Below, piece by piece: positions 7,156 to 13,993 of a stretch of 17,862 nucleotides of DNA. Numbering within the stretch: the stretch's first letter is position 1; each line of letters starts with the position of its first letter. A model generated the notes under the pieces. The model saw nothing but the letters and a program-made list of their open reading frames with translations, searched no databases and was not told where the DNA came from. Both the position numbers and the translations under genes were made by a program. Source of the stretch: Chitinophagaceae bacterium UBA2789 (lineage in GTDB: Bacteria > Bacteroidota > Bacteroidia > Chitinophagales > Chitinophagaceae); contig DEHX01000106.1 of assembly GCA_002352145.1 (NCBI GenBank), forward strand, positions 1 to 17,862, read 5' to 3'.

Positions 7156-7992
7156 CTAGTCGAGGTTCATATCGAAATCATCATCGGTCTTTTCAATATT
7201 GAACTTTTTGTGCTTTTCCAGGAACGAACGGTACTTGTTGTAGGTTTGCTCAGATGCTTTCTTTCCGTTAATCAGTAATTCACCGTCTTTGTGTTTTAGG
7301 ATATATCCTTCTTTTTTGCTGATCAATCCATCTTTCTCAAGACCATCAACAAAAGTTTTGAATTCTTTAACCTCTGCTTTTGCCTTCTCAAGACCTTCCT
7401 TGGCTTTTGCCATTTCCTTTTCCAGTTTGGGTCCCAGGTCTTTCATTTCTTCCTGCACTTTCTTCATTTCTTTTTCAAGGTTTTTCATGTCCACATCTTT
7501 CACCTTTTCCATTTCGGCCTTTATCTTTTCCCAATCTACTTTTGCCATCGATTCCTGGATTTCTTTTTGAATTTTTACCTCATCCAGTTGTTTCATCGCC
7601 TCCTGCATTTGTTTTTTGATGTTGTCAAAATCAACTTTCGATAAAGAAGCTTCTACTTCAGCTTTTATTTTATCAAGATCAATCTCTTTAAATGCCTTCT
7701 CGATATCTTGTTTTATTTTCTCGGCATTGACATTTTTCAAAGATTCGTTTATTTCCTGCCGGATCTTGTTCATATCAATATCCAGTTCTGCTTCGTTTAG
7801 TTCATCCAGCACATCATCCAGGTCACGAACTTTCTTTTCCCTGTCTTTTACTTTTTTGGGGGTGGTATCATTTATTGACTGTTCATATTTCCCCGGTGAT
7901 TGCTGACGGTCCCAGGATACCAGCCCGATAGTTAGACCAATGGCCGCTACTGCAAACAAAAGGCGCAGATTCATAAAGTTTGTTGGCTTCAT
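7156..7992 (-). CDS. Membrane-anchored or exported charged helical protein with tandem 16-residue repeats
   Basis: A 278-residue protein of unknown function. Residues about 8-26 are hydrophobic (LRLLFAVAAIGLTIGLVSW) and could be a signal anchor or an uncleaved signal peptide. The rest is hydrophilic and rich in K, E and D. From residue 60 to about 170 it consists of roughly seven 16-residue units with the pattern K-I-K-x-E-[IVM]-x-E-[AS]-[FLM]-x-x-[VIL]-D-x-[DE]. More charged helical sequence follows to about 212. The C-terminal 65 residues (DGLISKKEGYILKHKDGELLINGKKAS) are predicted mixed structure and look like a small separate domain. Single gene, with its own promoter region bearing two palindromes. 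It converges on the terminator at 7098-7134. I do not recognise a characterised family; a periplasmic scaffold or stress-induced envelope protein is conceivable but not shown. Confidence 0.8.
   Translation of the reverse strand: MKPTNFMNLRLLFAVAAIGLTIGLVSWDRQQSPGKYEQSINDTTPKKVKDREKKVRDLDDVLDELNEAELDIDMNKIRQEINESLKNVNAEKIKQDIEKAFKEIDLDKIKAEVEASLSKVDFDNIKKQMQEAMKQLDEVKIQKEIQESMAKVDWEKIKAEMEKVKDVDMKNLEKEMKKVQEEMKDLGPKLEKEMAKAKEGLEKAKAEVKEFKTFVDGLEKDGLISKKEGYILKHKDGELLINGKKASEQTYNKYRSFLEKHKKFNIEKTDDDFDMNLD
7483..7815 (-). repeat. Coding tandem repeat, about 7 x 48 bp (16 residues)
   Basis: In the protein above, units begin at residues 60, 76, 92, 108, 124, 140 and 156. Examples are KIKQDIEKAFKEIDLD, KIKAEVEASLSKVDFD and KIQKEIQESMAKVDWE. 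The first unit is diverged and the last is one residue short. Conserved positions are 2 (I), 6 (I/V/M), 9 (A/S), 10 (F/L/M), 13 (V/I/L) and 14 (D/N). The DNA copies are diverged, so the array is old rather than a fresh slippage product. Confidence 0.8.
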
Positions 7993-8024
7993 ACAATTGT
8001 TTTTAATGGCTAATTAATTTGATT

Positions 8025-8040
8025 CACGAAATATTTCGTA
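8025..8040. promoter_or_regulatory. Palindromic operator-like site 1
   Basis: CACGAAATATTTCGTA contains the perfect 14-bp palindrome ACGAAATATTTCGT (8026-8039). It covers the expected transcription start of the 16-residue-repeat gene and matches site 2 at 12 of 16 positions. Confidence 0.6.
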
Positions 8041-8041
8041 T

Positions 8042-8049
8042 CAAATATA
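8042..8049 (-). promoter_or_regulatory. -7 promoter element TATATTTG of the 16-residue-repeat gene
   Basis: Read on the minus strand, 8049-8042 is TATATTTG, a perfect TAnnTTTG. It sits between the two palindromes and predicts a start near 8036 with a leader of roughly 40-45 bases before the ATG at 7992. There is no clear -33 TTTG upstream, where site 2 lies instead. Confidence 0.55.
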
Positions 8050-8063
8050 CGATTGATTTCGTA
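8048..8063. promoter_or_regulatory. Palindromic operator-like site 2
   Basis: TACGATTGATTTCGTA has inverted arms TACGA / TCGTA and shares ATTTCGTA exactly with site 1. It begins within the -7 element and covers the region upstream of it. Its centre is 23 bp from that of site 1, about two helical turns, as expected for two dimers on the same face of the DNA. Confidence 0.55.
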
Positions 8064-8100
8064 TTTAGCTAATTTCTATTATCCTTAAGGGAAATTTTAA

Positions 8101-8134
8101 CAAAAAAGCCGCCCGGTAAACCAGGGCGGCTTTT
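8101..8134 (-). terminator. Intrinsic terminator of the ABC exporter unit
   Basis: AAAAGCCGCCC (8104-8114) and GGGCGGCTTTT (8124-8134) form a perfect 11-bp stem, with an extra GG/CC pair toward the loop. Read on the minus strand, the stem runs into TTTTTTG, a good T-tract. It lies about 20 bp after the permease stop. Confidence 0.88.
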
Positions 8135-8152
8135 CAAAAAAGTTAATCCAGT

Positions 8153-9430
8153 TTAGTTTTTTCGGAAAGCCCAACGGAGCATTTCCTTCCATGTTGGCTT
8201 TTTGCCATACATAAGGATCCCCGTCCGGTATATCTTGCCGGCAAACCAGACGGTAAATACGAAGCCAAGTATCAATAATGCCATCGAAAGTCCCAGTTGC
8301 CACCAGGGAACCGTATTGGGTACTCCAAAAGGTATACGGGCCATCATAACAATTGGAGAGCTAAAGGGAATAATACTTGCCCATACAGCGAGGGGGCTGG
8401 TGGGATTGGCAATAGCCGCACTCATCATGGCGATGGAAAGAATGACGAGCATTGTGATAGGGAAACTAAGTGACTGGGCCTCCCGCATATCTTCATTTAC
8501 TGCGCTACCAATGGCTCCATAAAGTGAAGAATAAAAAAAGAAGCCTGCCAGGAAATAAAACCCAAAGCAGAACAATATCAGCGGCACATCCACACTGGAG
8601 AAAAGGTTTTGCATATTGCCCACTACCTGGCCGGTGATTCCGTCTGTCCCGCCTGTAGCCTTACCAATATTATAAACAATTAAAACAAAGGCAATCCACA
8701 AAAAGAATTGCGTTAAGGCTACCAAGCCGATTCCCAGAATCTTTCCCAGCATCATCTGAAAAGGTTTGACAGATGATACCAGTACTTCAGCAATCCGGTT
8801 TGTCTTTTCTTCCATCACACCCATCATCACCTGTGAACCATAAATAAGCAGAATGAAATAGATCAGCAAGCCACTTACATAACCAATACCCTCAGCAATT
8901 TTTACATTGGCTCTTTCATCTTTGATATTCTTGGAACTGAGTCCGAGATGGCTGCCAGCCAGAATTTTTTGTTTTTCACCATCTATCTGAAGGCTGTCAT
9001 TTTTTATTTCATTCCAAATCCGGTTAAGTTTTGATTCAACCAAAGTTGTAGAACTGCTGCCATATGATTTGTTGGCTTTGAAAAAAAGGCTGTCAGTACC
9101 GGTTTGCCAATTCATGGCGGGGATGATAATATAACCATCATATCCTTCAGCCTGGTGATCTGCTATCACTTTTTGCGCCTCCTCTTTTACCAGTAACAGC
9201 GTAGAACTTTTGTCAATTGAATTTTGAAAAGCCAGTTTTTCAGCAGTGAAATATCCTGATGAGTCAATGATGGCCACTTTCAGGTTTTGTACACTTTCTT
9301 TTGCAATATATCCCATGCCGAAAATGAGGAGAATATAAAGCAGCGGGAAAAGCAAGGTAGAAATGATGAATGTTTTCTTTCTCACCCTTGTCAGGTATTC
9401 TCTTTTTATGATGATCCAGGTCTTTTTCAT
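8153..9430 (-). CDS. ABC-2 type exporter permease (NatB-like)
   Basis: A 425-residue inner-membrane permease that would pair with the ATPase encoded just upstream. It begins MKKTWIIIKREYLTRVRKKTF, typical of ABC-2 permeases, and has a first membrane helix at about residues 21-43. A large extracytoplasmic domain follows (about 45-180, starting LKVAIIDSSG). A C-terminal membrane domain of about five helices comes next and contains EEKTNRIAEVLVSSVKPFQMMLGKILG, the conserved cytosolic coupling segment of this family. Topology is that of sodium/drug/peptide ABC-2 exporters (COG1668-like). The substrate is not deducible. Its start is 24 bp from the ATPase stop, and a strong terminator follows. Confidence 0.9.
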   Translation of the reverse strand: MKKTWIIIKREYLTRVRKKTFIISTLLFPLLYILLIFGMGYIAKESVQNLKVAIIDSSGYFTAEKLAFQNSIDKSSTLLLVKEEAQKVIADHQAEGYDGYIIIPAMNWQTGTDSLFFKANKSYGSSSTTLVESKLNRIWNEIKNDSLQIDGEKQKILAGSHLGLSSKNIKDERANVKIAEGIGYVSGLLIYFILLIYGSQVMMGVMEEKTNRIAEVLVSSVKPFQMMLGKILGIGLVALTQFFLWIAFVLIVYNIGKATGGTDGITGQVVGNMQNLFSSVDVPLILFCFGFYFLAGFFFYSSLYGAIGSAVNEDMREAQSLSFPITMLVILSIAMMSAAIANPTSPLAVWASIIPFSSPIVMMARIPFGVPNTVPWWQLGLSMALLILGFVFTVWFAGKIYRTGILMYGKKPTWKEMLRWAFRKN

Positions 9431-9454
9431 AATGAAAATCTTTTGGTGTAATGG

Positions 9455-10390
9455 TTATGCAGTTACTTTTTGAAACTGGCGGGCAGTTGGTGTTCCCTCC
9501 ACTAGTTTTATAAAAATGTCGTTAAGGGAAGGCAATATTTCATTGAATGAGTGAATGGAAATGTTTTGCTGCAGCAAGTGCCTTAGTACATCATTCGGGC
9601 TATTACCGCTTTTAATCCGAACGACATATGAATGATCTTTAGCCCCTACAATTTCAAAAGGTGCATTTGCATCAGCTGATATCGTAGTTTGATCTGTACC
9701 AATGCTAAATAGGTTTTCTTTAAAGTCCTGCTTGACTTGTTTAACGGTACCATCCAATATTTTCTTCCCTTTATTTACCAGCACAATATGGTCGCATATT
9801 TCTTCCACTTGTTCCATACGGTGGGTACTGAAAATAATGGTAGAACCAGCCTGTGCCAGATGAAAGATTTCATCTTTAATCAGGTTGCTGTTCACCGGGT
9901 CAAGTCCGCTGAATGGTTCATCCAATATGATTAATTTGGGTTCATGCAATACGGTTGTTACAAACTGCAATTTTTGCCCCATCCCTTTTGAAAGGTCTTC
10001 CACTTTTTTATTCCACCAGGTTTCCATTTCAAAACGGATAAACCACTTCTTGATCTTTTCCATGGCTTCCTTATGACTGAGGCCTTTGAGCTGGGCAAGG
10101 TACATGGCCTGTTCGCCAATTTTCATTTTCTTGTATAAGCCTCTTTCTTCCGGCATATAACCGATATAAGCCACATCATTTATAGGGTCAAACTTCTTTC
10201 CGTCGAAAATGATATTTCCTTCATCCGGGTAGAATATTCCGGTAATCATGCGGATAAGGGTTGTTTTGCCGGCTCCATTGGGACCCAGCAAACCAAAAAT
10301 TTGTCCCTTTTCTACATTAAGGCTTATGTCATCTACAGCTTTTTGGGTAGCGAAGTATTTTTTCAGGTTCTGGAGTTCGAGTATAGGCAT
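9455..10390 (-). CDS. ABC exporter ATPase (YhaQ/NatA-like, COG4152 type)
   Basis: A 311-residue nucleotide-binding subunit. It has Walker A GPNGAGKT (residues 36-43), signature LSKGMGQ (133-139), Walker B LIILDEPFSGLDP (153-165) and the switch histidine in STHRM (H190). The Q-loop region reads GYMPEERGLYKKM, with glutamate where glutamine is usual. As I recall, this PEERGLY motif is characteristic of COG4152. The 100-residue C-terminal extension fits the accessory domain of that family. The longest frame starts at a TTG at 10411 that lies inside a TAATTTTG promoter element, so the ATG at 10390 (MPILELQNLKKYF) is preferred. First gene of a two-gene exporter unit. The exported substrate is unknown. 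Confidence 0.92.
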   Translation of the reverse strand: MPILELQNLKKYFATQKAVDDISLNVEKGQIFGLLGPNGAGKTTLIRMITGIFYPDEGNIIFDGKKFDPINDVAYIGYMPEERGLYKKMKIGEQAMYLAQLKGLSHKEAMEKIKKWFIRFEMETWWNKKVEDLSKGMGQKLQFVTTVLHEPKLIILDEPFSGLDPVNSNLIKDEIFHLAQAGSTIIFSTHRMEQVEEICDHIVLVNKGKKILDGTVKQVKQDFKENLFSIGTDQTTISADANAPFEIVGAKDHSYVVRIKSGNSPNDVLRHLLQQNISIHSFNEILPSLNDIFIKLVEGTPTARQFQKVTA

Positions 10391-10408
10391 AGTTATGGTT
10401 TGTGGGTG

Positions 10409-10416
10409 CAAAATTA
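10409..10416 (-). promoter_or_regulatory. -7 promoter element TAATTTTG of the ABC exporter
   Basis: Read on the minus strand, 10416-10409 is TAATTTTG, a perfect TAnnTTTG, 18 bases before the ATG at 10390. This predicts a leader of roughly 10-14 bases and decides against the upstream TTG start. No clear -33 TTTG is seen. Confidence 0.45.
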
Positions 10417-10419
10417 CTC

Positions 10420-10497
10420 CTGATTACTTTACAGGCCGGGAAATTTGGTGAGTGGTTATTAGTAGTGAGAAAATCACTCTGCGGCCTGTGGTCATCA
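10420..10497. repeat. Nested inverted repeat between oxidoreductase and ABC genes
   Basis: ACAGGCCG (10431-10438) is repeated inverted as CGGCCTGT (10482-10489). Inside lies a second small hairpin, AGTGA (10464-10468) / TCACT (10474-10478). Outside, CTGAT and ATCAG extend the symmetry imperfectly, reaching the oxidoreductase stop codon. No T-tract follows, so it is not a classical terminator. It may be an mRNA 3'-end structure, an operator or chance. Confidence 0.4.
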
Positions 10498-12057
10498 GTT
10501 TGTTAATTTATTTGAAAGTACTGTGGCAATTCTTTCTCCATCCATGGCGGCGCTTACGATACCACCGGCATAGCCGGCACCCTCACCGCAAGGATAAAGG
10601 TTGCTTATCTGGGGATGCTGAAGGGTGTCGGGATTACGGGGTATCCGAACCGGGGAAGATGTTCTTGACTCTGTAGCCACAACAATGGCATCATTCGTTA
10701 AATAACCCTTCATTTTTTTCCCATATTCTTTAAATCCCTGTTGAAGTCGTTGGTGAATAAATCCGGGTAGTACTTCCTTTAACGAAACAGAGCTGATACC
10801 GGGCAAATACGAACAATCGGGTAAGGAAGAGGATATTTTATTTTCTGTAAAATCAACCAGGCGTTGTGCCGGGGCTACGAACTTTCCTCCTCCTTTTTCA
10901 AAAGCCTTTTTTTCAACTGATTGCTGAAAATACATGGCTGCCAACGGACCGAATTTTTCAAAAGCCTTAATATCTTTTGCTTCTATGGACACCACTATCC
11001 CGCTGTTGGCGAATGAATTATTGCGTTTGGAAGGGCTCCAGCCATTTACTACCAATTCACCGGGAGATGTGGCTGCCGGCGCTATGATACCGCCAGGGCA
11101 CATACAAAAAGAAAAAACACCCTTTCCGTTTACCTGCTGCACCCAGGAGTAGGCAGCAGGAGGGAGGTATTCACTTCTGACAGCGCAATGATATTGGGCA
11201 CTGTCAATCAGTGATTGCGGATGCTCTACCCGTACCCCTAATGCAAAAGGTTTTGTTTCGATCCAAATTTTCTTATTGTTCAACAATTCAAAAATATCCC
11301 GGGCTGAATGGCCGGTAGCCAATATAAAAGCATCAGCTTGAAATAAATCGCCATCTCCTGTTCTTACTCGGGTAATTTCTTCATTAGTAATAGTGAAGTC
11401 AACCACTTTTTTCTCAAAGAGAAACTCACCGCCACATTCTATGATCTTGTGGCGCATAGCTGTTATGATGTGAGGCAGTTTATTAGTACCAATATGCGGA
11501 TGTGATTCAAATAATATTTTTTCTTCAGCTCCAAAATGGACAAAAAGGTTCAGGATTCTGTTAATATCTCCCCGTTTGCTGCTGCGGGTATATAGTTTAC
11601 CATCACTGTAAGTGCCTGCGCCTCCTTCACCAAAGCAATAATTACTTTCCGGGTTTACCTCTCCTTGCTTATTAAGTATGGCCAGGTCTCTTCTTCTGGC
11701 CCTTACATCTTTACCCCGTTCCAGTATTATTGGTTTAATACCTTTTTCAATCAATTGCAATGCGGCAAACAAGCCTGCAGGCCCGGCACCAATAATTATA
11801 ACTTTTTTCTCTGCCTTTTCTACCTGCTGAAAGGTAAATGAAACCAGCTCCCTTTGGCGGAATGGCTCATTGATAAAAGCTGTAATTGAAAGATTAATCC
11901 ATACTTGCTTTCCCCTGGCATCAATGGAGTGTTTGTTGATAATAAAACCTGTGACCGAAGATGGGTTAACCACTTCTGTGCTGGCGATATAATTTTTTAT
12001 AATTGAGTCGCTGGCAGCTTCGGAGGGAAGCAGCTTTAATGTAAGGTTTTTTTGCAT
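10495..12057 (-). CDS. FAD-dependent oxidoreductase, COG2509-like
   Basis: A 520-residue cytosolic flavoprotein. After an N-terminal domain of about 84 residues comes the FAD dinucleotide-binding motif VIIIGAGPAGLFAALQLIEKG (from residue 86), with ERGKDVR (113-119) ending the first Rossmann unit. EGGAGTYSDGKLYTR (144-158) and the C-terminal GEGAGYAGGIVSAAMDG (491-507) are hallmarks of the uncharacterised FAD-dependent dehydrogenase group COG2509. The reaction and substrate are not established for this group as far as I know. It is transcribed alone, away from the 5'-nucleotidase genes. No clear terminator follows, only the nested inverted repeat at its stop codon. Confidence 0.88.
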   Translation of the reverse strand: MQKNLTLKLLPSEAASDSIIKNYIASTEVVNPSSVTGFIINKHSIDARGKQVWINLSITAFINEPFRQRELVSFTFQQVEKAEKKVIIIGAGPAGLFAALQLIEKGIKPIILERGKDVRARRRDLAILNKQGEVNPESNYCFGEGGAGTYSDGKLYTRSSKRGDINRILNLFVHFGAEEKILFESHPHIGTNKLPHIITAMRHKIIECGGEFLFEKKVVDFTITNEEITRVRTGDGDLFQADAFILATGHSARDIFELLNNKKIWIETKPFALGVRVEHPQSLIDSAQYHCAVRSEYLPPAAYSWVQQVNGKGVFSFCMCPGGIIAPAATSPGELVVNGWSPSKRNNSFANSGIVVSIEAKDIKAFEKFGPLAAMYFQQSVEKKAFEKGGGKFVAPAQRLVDFTENKISSSLPDCSYLPGISSVSLKEVLPGFIHQRLQQGFKEYGKKMKGYLTNDAIVVATESRTSSPVRIPRNPDTLQHPQISNLYPCGEGAGYAGGIVSAAMDGERIATVLSNKLTN

Positions 12058-12090
12058 TGGTCAGGTATTTATCCTGAAAAAAATATAAAA

Positions 12091-12098
12091 CAAAGATG
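12091..12098 (-). promoter_or_regulatory. Candidate -7 element CATCTTTG of the oxidoreductase
   Basis: On the minus strand, CATCTTTG matches TAnnTTTG at five of six defined positions, with a TTTG 17 bp upstream. It would give a leader of about 28 bases. Weak evidence. Confidence 0.25.
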
Positions 12099-12178
12099 CA
12101 AAGAAAATTTGGCTTCAAATGGCTCAGGATTTTTTGTTGCATTTGAAAATTGTATACCTTCAAATCAGACTGCTTTAT

Positions 12179-12931
12179 ATGAGAAAGAATCCGTTAATGG
12201 CACTAGCCGGCCTTTTAGTTTTTATTGCAAGTTTATCCTGCAATACCACTTACCAAAGCCAATCCTTACAGTACAAGTCATATCGAATCACTGATACCAT
12301 TTCAAAGAATACTGCTGCATTATCATTGTTACAACCTTACAGTGATAATGTAAATAAAAAAATGAATGAAGTGGTAGGCATTGCGGAGATCAGCCTGGAA
12401 AAAAAACAGCCGGAATGCACATTGGGCAATTTTTTATCAGATGCATTTTTAGTGATGGCACAGGAAAAATACAATACCAGGGCCGATGTAGCACTGATCA
12501 ACTTCGGGGGTATGCGGTTGACCCAATTGCCAAAGGGAGAAGTTACCAATGGAAAGATATTTGAATTGATGCCCTTTGACAATCTCCTTATTTTACAAAA
12601 GGTCAGGGGAGATATACTACAACAGTTTTTGGACCTTATAGCTGCCAAGGGAGGCTGGCCGGTAGCTGGTATGACGATGCAAATCAAAGACAAAAAAGCC
12701 ATCAATGTAATGATTGGTGGAAAACCTCTTGATCCAAAGGCTACCTATACTATTGTAAATTCTGATTTTATTGCGAATGGGGGAGATAATGCGGATATGC
12801 TAAGACCAATTCCCCAGATCACCAACGGATACCTGATGCGGGATGCCATTTTTGATTATATAAAAAAACTGAAAAACCAGGGTAAAAATATTACTGCAAA
12901 CATTGAAAACAGGGTAACCAATGCTCAGTAG
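12179..12931 (+). CDS. 5'-nucleotidase C-terminal domain lipoprotein
   Basis: A 250-residue protein made only of the substrate-binding C-terminal domain of the 5'-nucleotidase/UshA family. The ATG at 12179 gives a lipoprotein-like signal, MRKNPLMALAGLLVFIASLSC, with C21 the probable lipidated residue, although the -3 position is not a canonical leucine. Family motifs are present: LGNFLSDAF (82-90), INFGGMR (107-113), the MPFDN loop (131-135) and NSDFIANGGDN (194-204), which hold the nucleotide base and phosphate in characterised relatives. The catalytic metallophosphatase half is absent and is encoded by the next gene, whose start overlaps this stop by 11 bases. The frame extends upstream to 12119, but this adds no signal-like sequence. 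The protein probably works with its neighbour in the periplasm or outer membrane. Confidence 0.9.
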   Translation: MRKNPLMALAGLLVFIASLSCNTTYQSQSLQYKSYRITDTISKNTAALSLLQPYSDNVNKKMNEVVGIAEISLEKKQPECTLGNFLSDAFLVMAQEKYNTRADVALINFGGMRLTQLPKGEVTNGKIFELMPFDNLLILQKVRGDILQQFLDLIAAKGGWPVAGMTMQIKDKKAINVMIGGKPLDPKATYTIVNSDFIANGGDNADMLRPIPQITNGYLMRDAIFDYIKKLKNQGKNITANIENRVTNAQ

Positions 12932-13856
12932 AAAAAAATTCATCAGGCAGGCGGCTATGTCGGCAGGTGCCATAATGGCCGGACCTGCTTTGACGCAGAC
13001 GGCAGATTATTTCAGCCCTTTGAAATTGACCATTCTGCATACCAACGATACACATAGCCGGCTGGAGCCTTTTCCTATGGATGGCGGACGCAACCAGGGA
13101 TTAGGTGGAATTGCAGGACGTATGCAACTGATCAACCAAATCCGGAGTGAAGAAGAACATGTATTGGTTTTTGATGCCGGCGATATTTTCCAGGGCACGC
13201 CTTATTTCAATATTTATAAGGGTGAACCGGAAATAAAGGCAATGTCGGCGATGCAATATGATGCCTGTACGATCGGTAATCATGATTTTGATGCCGGTAT
13301 GGAGAATCTTGCCACGCAACTGACCAACCATGCGAAATTTCCGATGCTGGTTTGTAATTATGATTTTACCGGTACGCCAATGGAGTTTAAAACTCAACCA
13401 TACAAGGTATACAGGAAAGGAAAGTTGAAAATCGGGGTATTTGGCGTAAGCATCGAGGGAAAGGGGTTAATACCTGATAACTTGTTTGGGGCTACAAAGT
13501 ACCTCGATCCTATACAAAAGGCAAATGAAGTAGCGGATAAACTGAGGAAACAGGAAGATTGTGATATGATCATCTGTTTATCTCACCTGGGCCATCAATA
13601 CAAAGACAATAAAGTAAGCGATGAAGTACTGGCAAAAGAATCAGAGAATATTGATCTCATCATCGGAGGGCATACACATACTTTTTTGGACAACCCCGTC
13701 AAGTATACAAATAAAAAGGGAGATGATGTAATAATAAATCAGGTAGGCTGGGCAGGCATCATTTTAGGTAGACTTGATTTCGAATTTTCCAAATTTTCAG
13801 GTAAAAAATTGACAAAAAATCATTCCATTACTGTTTCACAAAAATCAGGTGGGTAA
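12921..13856 (+). CDS. Metallophosphatase, catalytic half of a split 5'-nucleotidase
   Basis: A 311-residue calcineurin-like phosphoesterase corresponding to the N-terminal domain of UshA-type 5'-nucleotidases. All dinuclear-metal motifs are visible: HTNDTH (40-45), FDAGD (84-88), GNHDFD (119-124), the LSHLG histidine, and GGHTHTF near residue 251. It starts MLSRKKFIRQAAMSAGAIMAG, a twin-arginine-like signal in which one arginine is replaced by lysine (SRKKFI), followed by ALTQTA before the mature domain. It should hydrolyse nucleotide or other phosphate monoesters outside the cytosol. It lacks the C-terminal nucleotide-binding domain, which is supplied by the gene that overlaps its start by 11 bases. 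The two are almost certainly translationally coupled. Confidence 0.92.
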   Translation: MLSRKKFIRQAAMSAGAIMAGPALTQTADYFSPLKLTILHTNDTHSRLEPFPMDGGRNQGLGGIAGRMQLINQIRSEEEHVLVFDAGDIFQGTPYFNIYKGEPEIKAMSAMQYDACTIGNHDFDAGMENLATQLTNHAKFPMLVCNYDFTGTPMEFKTQPYKVYRKGKLKIGVFGVSIEGKGLIPDNLFGATKYLDPIQKANEVADKLRKQEDCDMIICLSHLGHQYKDNKVSDEVLAKESENIDLIIGGHTHTFLDNPVKYTNKKGDDVIINQVGWAGIILGRLDFEFSKFSGKKLTKNHSITVSQKSGG

Positions 13857-13993
13857 AAATTTTTTTTTAGAAAAGAAATGGTGATATTCGCCGTCCTGTC
13901 CAACTTTTTTTATTGACATAGTGTGAAGATTTTTTTTGGACATTTTGAGAAGAACAACTATAGTTAACCCGACATAAACTGCTTACTAATCTG
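13857..13993. other. AT-rich dnaA upstream region without visible DnaA boxes
   Basis: This 137-bp gap has runs of T at 13859-13869, 13905-13912 and 13931-13938. I searched by eye on both strands for TTATNCACA-type DnaA boxes and found none. A possible promoter is TTTG followed 20 bp later by TATAGTTA, a poor -7 match. No hairpin terminator for the metallophosphatase is evident. I see no support for an origin here. Confidence 0.5.

Noticed and set aside
7289..7906. Plus-strand frames rich in S, F and P opposite the 16-residue-repeat gene
   Set aside because: They are the complement of a K/E-rich coding repeat, which always gives long open S/F-rich frames. No promoter, no signal and no domain.
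13857..13993. Possible oriC next to dnaA
   Set aside because: No DnaA boxes visible; the best partial match (TGTGAAGAT) agrees with the box at only six of nine bases.
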